64,000 nucleotides of DNA, from assembly GCF_003011895.2 (NCBI RefSeq), contig NZ_PXWF02000092.1, positions 1-64,000 of the forward strand, written 5' to 3'. Positions 60,072 through 64,000 of this stretch are shown piece by piece. Within the stretch, counting starts at the first letter, position 1, and each line of letters starts with the position of its first letter. A program made the translations under genes and the position numbers. This DNA comes from Massilia glaciei. Lineage in GTDB: Bacteria; Pseudomonadota; Gammaproteobacteria; Burkholderiales; Burkholderiaceae_D. The notes beneath the pieces are model-generated. The model searched no databases, was not told the DNA's origin, and was given only the letters and a program-made list of their open reading frames with translations.

Positions 60072-61637
60072 TTATTTGGCGGTCCTGCGCTTGTTGAACT
60101 TGCTGCGCGGACCTTTCGCGCGGGCGCTGGCCTTAGGCGCGCTGACGCGCGACTTGATCTTCGAGACGGCCTTGCCCGCGTTGACGCGGAACTTTTGGCG
60201 GCTCGAGAGCTTGGTCGCGCGCACGCGCTTGCTGCGCTCGGACTCGAACGCCATCACGGCGTTGTCGGCGATGTGCTCGGCGATGTCGGTCTGGGCCGAG
60301 GTCGACAGTCTTGGCACCAGAATGGTCGAACCGGCCCGCAGCGCCGTTTTGGCTGGAATGTTGTTGGCCTGGCGGATCACCTCGGGCGTGGTGCCGAACT
60401 TGGACGCGAGCGCGGCGACGCTCTGCCTGGCGCCCGTGATCCGGTGCGTGGTCCAGGTCGATAGGGCCTTGCCCCATTGCGCCAGGTTGGCGCGGAATTT
60501 GGCCGCGTTTTCTTGGGGCAGCAAAATCTTGGTTTGCTCTCCGCCCGTGATGACGGGACGGTTGAACTGGGGATTGAGTGCCTTGAACTCGTCGACCGAC
60601 AATTCGGCGAGCTTGGCGGCGATGTCGAGGTCGATGTCGGCGGTTTTTTCGATGGCGGTGAAATACGGCACGTTGTCGATCACGGGCAGGTCGACGCCGT
60701 ACTGGCGCGGATTGGCGATGATGTTCTTGACCGCCTGCAGTTTAGGCACGTAGTTGCGCGTTTCGGCCGGCATGTGCTCGGCCAGGCTCTCGAAATCGGT
60801 GCGCTTGCCCATGGCCTGGTTCTTGGCGATGGCGCGCTGGACATTGCCTTCACCCCAGTTGTAGGCGGCCAGCGCCAACTGCCAGTCGCCGAACATGCCG
60901 TACAACTTTTGCAGGTAGGACAGGGCGGCGTCTGTCGAGGCGAGCACGCCGCGGCGTTCGTCCTTGAACATGTTTTGCTTGAGGTTGAAGTCGCGGCCGG
61001 TGCCGGGCACGAATTGCCACATGCCCGCGGCGCTCGCGCTCGACATGGCGTTCGGGTTGAAGGCCGACTCGATGATCGGCAGCAAAGCCAGCTCGGACGG
61101 CATGTGGCGCTTTTCGAGTTCCTGGATCACATGGAACATATAGCGCGATGCGCGCGACGAGATGCGGGCCAGGTAGTCGGGGCGGCTGCTGTAGTAATTG
61201 ACGTGCTTGCTCACCAGCGGGTTCTCGATGTCGGGAATGGCGTAGCCGCTGCGGATGCGGCCCCAGACGTCGGCTTCCACGTATTCCTCGAAGGTGTCGG
61301 CAACGACCGTCGCGACCGCCGCGGCGGGCTGGGCCACGGGGCGGTATTCCGGCATCGGACGCTGCTGCATCAAGGGCTTGACGTTGTAGGCGCGCGGTTC
61401 GGCGCCCGATTGCGCCGCGTAGGCGGGATTGGGCCCGGGCGCGTCGGCGGCGCCCGATTGAGCCGCGTCGGTGGCGCCCCGCTCGGCATCCGGGGCGGCG
61501 TCCGATTCCACGGCGGCGCTCGATTCAATGACGGCGGCCGCGCCCGATTCGGCGCTGTCGTTTGCTTGGCCAAGGGCGGGAATCAGGAGAAACGCGAGGG
61601 CCGCCAGGGCCGGGGACTTCCGAGTATTTTTTTGCAT
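60072..61637 (-). CDS. mltD: Membrane-bound lytic transglycosylase, MltD-like
   Basis: 521 aa. Signal peptide 'LAALAFLLIPALGQA', an Ala/Ser-rich linker to about residue 110, then the SLT domain: 'LALLPIIESAFNPNAMSSAS' (catalytic Glu in IIES), 'AAGMWQFVPGTGRDFNL', 'DWQLALAAYNWGEGNVQRAI'. One LysM-like repeat at about 405-450 ('SVAALASKFGTTPEVIRQAN') binds glycan, and a strongly basic tail follows. It cleaves peptidoglycan to 1,6-anhydro products. MltD is usually a lipoprotein; no lipobox Cys is seen here. Confidence 0.9.
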   Translation of the reverse strand: MQKNTRKSPALAALAFLLIPALGQANDSAESGAAAVIESSAAVESDAAPDAERGATDAAQSGAADAPGPNPAYAAQSGAEPRAYNVKPLMQQRPMPEYRPVAQPAAAVATVVADTFEEYVEADVWGRIRSGYAIPDIENPLVSKHVNYYSSRPDYLARISSRASRYMFHVIQELEKRHMPSELALLPIIESAFNPNAMSSASAAGMWQFVPGTGRDFNLKQNMFKDERRGVLASTDAALSYLQKLYGMFGDWQLALAAYNWGEGNVQRAIAKNQAMGKRTDFESLAEHMPAETRNYVPKLQAVKNIIANPRQYGVDLPVIDNVPYFTAIEKTADIDLDIAAKLAELSVDEFKALNPQFNRPVITGGEQTKILLPQENAAKFRANLAQWGKALSTWTTHRITGARQSVAALASKFGTTPEVIRQANNIPAKTALRAGSTILVPRLSTSAQTDIAEHIADNAVMAFESERSKRVRATKLSSRQKFRVNAGKAVSKIKSRVSAPKASARAKGPRSKFNKRRTAK

Positions 61638-62073
61638 GATTTTTCAATTGGTGCGCCCGAAAACGACCGGACTGACGAATGAATGATGCCCGAGTGTACG
61701 TAGCAGAGATCGCCTGAGTCAAGAAATTTGTCCTATCGGACGGCAATTTTCTTGTCAATTCTTTTGTGAAACGTTTTGTATCTCGGAAAGAATGGTGACG
61801 GGAGTATATGCGAAAAATAGCAAGTTGCCATTATGCGGGCGGGTGCCAAAAAAAGGATACCCGGGGGGAGTATGTTCAACGGCCTCCTATGAAATTGGTG
61901 CTCTGTAGAACGCAAACGTGATGACCGGCAGTCGTCGGGCGTTATCGTTTCAATAAATTCAGTTACGCTTGAGAATGAGCTTAACAGCAGGGCGGAACGG
62001 GCTTATGAGTGCACGCAAAAAAGTGCGTACAATTTGCCTGGCGCGCTGTGCGCATCACGATTTAAGGCACGCA
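61638..62073. other. 436-bp intergenic region
   Basis: Divergent region between mltD (minus) and the DUF1415 gene (plus). It is AT-rich around 61720-61830. A hairpin with arms GCACGC/GTGCGT at 62011-62028 precedes a TACAAT at 62028-62033, a possible -10 for the DUF1415 gene. No gene supported. Confidence 0.35.
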
Positions 62074-62643
62074 ATGAGTATTCCGAACATGAACGCCGAC
62101 GATGACCAGGTCATCGCGGCCACCGAACGCTGGCTCGAACAGGCCGTCATCGGCCTCAATCTTTGTCCGTTCGCCAAGGCGGTGCACGTCAAGAAACAGG
62201 TGCGCTACGTGGTGTCGAACGCGACCACGCCGGAAGCCTTGCTCGAGACCCTGATGGACGAGTTGCAGGCGCTCTCCGACGCCGACCCCGAAAAGGTCGA
62301 CACGACGCTGCTGATCCACCCCTTCGTGCTCAATGATTTCCTCGATTACAACGAGTTCCTCGATATCGCCGACGCCGCGCTTGAGGACATGGAGCTCGAT
62401 GGCGAATTGCAGATTGCCAGTTTCCACCCGCAATACCAGTTCGCCGACACCCATATCGACGACATCGGCAACTTCACCAACCGCTCGCCGTATCCGATCC
62501 TGCATTTATTGCGCGAGGACAGCATTGAACGCGCGGTCGAGGCGTTTCCGGAGGCGTCCGACATTTTCGAGAAAAATATTGACACTTTAGAAAAGCTCGG
62601 CCATGCGGGCTGGGACGCGCTCGATGTCGGCCCCGCCAAATAA
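62074..62643 (+). CDS. DUF1415 family protein
   Basis: 189 aa from ATG 62074 (AAGG seven bases upstream). 'ATERWLEQAVIGLNLCPFAK' is the family signature, with later 'FLDYNEFLDIADAALEDMEL' and 'IASFHPQYQFADTHIDDIGN', containing conserved Cys and His that could bind a metal. Function unknown. It overlaps the DUF1289 gene by 20 bases. Confidence 0.85.
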   Translation: MSIPNMNADDDQVIAATERWLEQAVIGLNLCPFAKAVHVKKQVRYVVSNATTPEALLETLMDELQALSDADPEKVDTTLLIHPFVLNDFLDYNEFLDIADAALEDMELDGELQIASFHPQYQFADTHIDDIGNFTNRSPYPILHLLREDSIERAVEAFPEASDIFEKNIDTLEKLGHAGWDALDVGPAK

Positions 62644-62848
62644 GGTGGCGCCGGTCATCCCGCTGAGCGCGCCGCCGCGCGCGGACACGCCGTGCGTGGC
62701 GGTGTGTTCGACGACCTTCGACGAGATCTGCCGCGGCTGCGGGCGCACCGTGGTGGAGGTGGCGCACTGGGTGTCGATGAACGACGACCAGAAGGAGTTG
62801 GTGTGGCAGCGCATCCTGGCGCAGGGTTATCCGCGACGCAATACCTGA
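62624..62848 (+). CDS. DUF1289 family protein
   Basis: 74 aa. 'TPCVAVCSTTFDEICRGCGR' holds the four-Cys pattern CxxxC...CxxC typical of DUF1289, followed by 'EVAHWVSMNDDQKELVWQRI'. It probably binds zinc or an iron-sulfur centre. The start inside the DUF1415 gene (ATG 62624) implies translational coupling; a GTG or later start is possible. Confidence 0.8.
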   Translation: MSAPPNKVAPVIPLSAPPRADTPCVAVCSTTFDEICRGCGRTVVEVAHWVSMNDDQKELVWQRILAQGYPRRNT

Positions 62849-62882
62849 GGTGTAATACCTGCGCTGTAAAACCTCCGCTCCA

Positions 62883-62911
62883 CGTCATCCCCGCGTAAGC
62901 GGGGACCCATG
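62883..62911. repeat. REP-like palindrome
   Basis: CGTCATCCCCGCGTAAGCGG followed by GGACCCATG: the stem CCCCGC-GTAA-GCGGGG and the flanking GTCAT/ATG are the common proteobacterial REP form. Single copy here, 35 bp after the DUF1289 stop. Confidence 0.75.
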
Positions 62912-63071
62912 TTGAGCTTGCTTACATCCTGCCGTTCGAACCTTCAGGCCCGGGAGCGAGTTTTAGAAATGTTTTGATGGCGCATCGTTGCATACTCAAC
63001 ATGGACAAACGCATGCGTTTGCGCTTTCGTGGAAATGACGCGGCATGGGGGGGGCGCCCCCCCGATCGAGC

Positions 63072-63578
63072 TTAAAAACTACCGATAAAATCCTTCTTGC
63101 CGACTTCGACGCCATTGTGGCGCAGGATGTCGTACGCGGTCGTCGCGTGGAACATGAAGTGCGGCAGCGCGTAGTGCAGCAGGTAGACCTGGCCCTTGAA
63201 CTGCTTGGCGTTGGCGCCGCTGCTGGTGCTGATCTCGCGCTCGGCGCTGGCGCCGATGCTGTCCTGGCTCAAGCCCTCGATGAACGCGATCGTCTTGGCA
63301 AGGCGCGCCTTGAGGTCGCCGAACGTCACCTCGGTGTCCTCGTACTTGGGCACCTCGACCCCGGCCAGGCGCGCCGACGCGCCCTTGGCGAAGTCGGCCG
63401 CGACCTGGACCTGGCGCGCGAAGGCGAACATGTCCGGGTACAGGCGCGCCTGCAGAAGGGCCGCCGGCTCGATCTTCTTGTCGGTCGCGTGCGCTTCGGC
63501 CTTGTCGATGATGGCCGACAGGCTCGTCAGGATTTGCTTGAATACGGGCACCGAGGCCGAGTACATGGAAAATGTCAT
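63072..63578 (-). CDS. DUF1993 family protein
   Basis: 168 aa. Four-helix DinB-like layout: 'SVPVFKQILTSLSAIIDKAE', 'RLYPDMFAFARQVQVAADFA', and 'VYLLHYALPHFMFHATTAYD', which supplies possible metal-binding histidines. DUF1993 proteins have no proven reaction. A ribosome site (AAGGAGAAC) precedes ATG 63578. Confidence 0.85.
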   Translation of the reverse strand: MTFSMYSASVPVFKQILTSLSAIIDKAEAHATDKKIEPAALLQARLYPDMFAFARQVQVAADFAKGASARLAGVEVPKYEDTEVTFGDLKARLAKTIAFIEGLSQDSIGASAEREISTSSGANAKQFKGQVYLLHYALPHFMFHATTAYDILRHNGVEVGKKDFIGSF

Positions 63579-63774
63579 AGTGTTCTCCTTAAAAAAAGAG
63601 CACCGATCATAGCGTGTCGCGCCGGTTCGTGCTGGAGCGCCACTGTTTATGGGGCGGGACGCCGCTTTTGCTCACTTCCGGCGGCATTTGCGTGCATAAT
63701 TCCAATAGTAAAACTTTATTGCCTGATTATTACCTGTCCCTTGTGAGCACCTGATATGGCCGCGATCCGCCCAC

Positions 63775-64000
63775 ATGCCTAGCACCTCCCACTACCAGCG
63801 CTTGCGCGAGCGCATCGGCGCGTGGTACGGGCTGTCGATCTATGGCGCCCTGATGCTCGTCGTGTGCGGCGGGCTGGTGCTGCCGGCCGCGATCGGCAGC
63901 TATGTGCTGATCGGGGTGCAGGAGCGCCAGTCGGCCCGCAGCGCGCTCGACGACGCGCTCCAGCGCAACGCCGACATCCTCGCGCTGGGCATGCAGGAGT
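63775..64000 (+). CDS. Membrane sensor protein, N-terminus only
   Basis: The window ends after about 75 codons. From ATG 63775: 'TSHYQRLRERIGAWYGLSIY', then one long hydrophobic helix ('GALMLVVCGGLVLPAAIGSY') and the start of an extracytoplasmic helix ('ERQSARSALDDALQRNADIL'). This is the usual beginning of a histidine kinase, chemoreceptor or GGDEF protein with a periplasmic sensor. The class cannot be told here. An 8-codon reading from ATG 63756 ends in a TAG overlapping this start. Confidence 0.55.
   Translation, partial: MPSTSHYQRLRERIGAWYGLSIYGALMLVVCGGLVLPAAIGSYVLIGVQERQSARSALDDALQRNADILALGMQE

Noticed and set aside
61733-61915. 60-aa minus-strand frame between mltD and the DUF1415 gene
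   Set aside because: No ribosome site, no domain, and composition like non-coding AT-rich DNA.

Overview
The window looks like chromosomal DNA of a high-GC betaproteobacterium, most likely from the Oxalobacteraceae (Massilia/Duganella/Janthinobacterium type). This is inferred from the protein repertoire, the high GC visible by eye and several TTG starts with good ribosome sites; no rRNA or marker gene is present to prove it. I found no tRNA, rRNA, CRISPR array or complete insertion sequence.

Layout. 1-8.8 kb is an accessory, rearranged stretch: a 5'-truncated group II intron against the 3' end of a chlorite-dismutase-like gene, a 149-bp IS21-like miniature element, a membrane protein with a repeat-like tail, a NYN/LOTUS-type RNA-binding protein, and a decayed tandem duplication (NYN 3' end, alpha/beta hydrolase, small monooxygenase). 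8.8-16.6 kb holds an Lrp/AsnC regulator divergent from a fused indolepyruvate ferredoxin oxidoreductase, then small conserved genes. 16.9-32.3 kb is rich in exported enzymes (phytase-like esterase, DUF4832 protein, M4 and M23 peptidases, L,D-transpeptidase), two Fe(II)/2-oxoglutarate oxygenases, a 1072-aa propeller/GGDEF sensor and a sugar transporter. 32.3-43.2 kb has an esterase, small hypotheticals, a CHASE-PAS-GGDEF-EAL protein, a degenerate GGDEF protein, an exopolyphosphatase-family gene and DNA-binding proteins.

The most interesting part is 43.4-58.2 kb. A five-gene phosphonate-type ABC importer is divergent from egtD, egtB and a YihY-family gene. Further on, senC (SelD-like) and senB (glycosyltransferase) are divergent from senA (a second EgtB-like enzyme). 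Together they could take up a selenium or phosphorus oxyanion, make selenophosphate and a selenosugar, methylate histidine to hercynine, and produce ergothioneine and selenoneine. Between the two halves sit an AT-richer DUF4062 locus split by a frameshift at a C6 tract, and leuA with two candidate leucine leader peptides.

The window is unusually dense in short tandem repeats. Several arrays begin exactly at a stop codon so that the stop is repeated (GGCTGA x7, GGGTAA x11, TGAGAGGC x2-3, a 16-mer x3). Others lie in frame in signal peptides. Three imperfect palindromes of about 160-170 bp look like non-autonomous elements. 58.2-64 kb holds a DEAD-box helicase, a MltD-like transglycosylase, DUF1415, DUF1289 and DUF1993 genes and the start of a membrane sensor gene cut by the window end.
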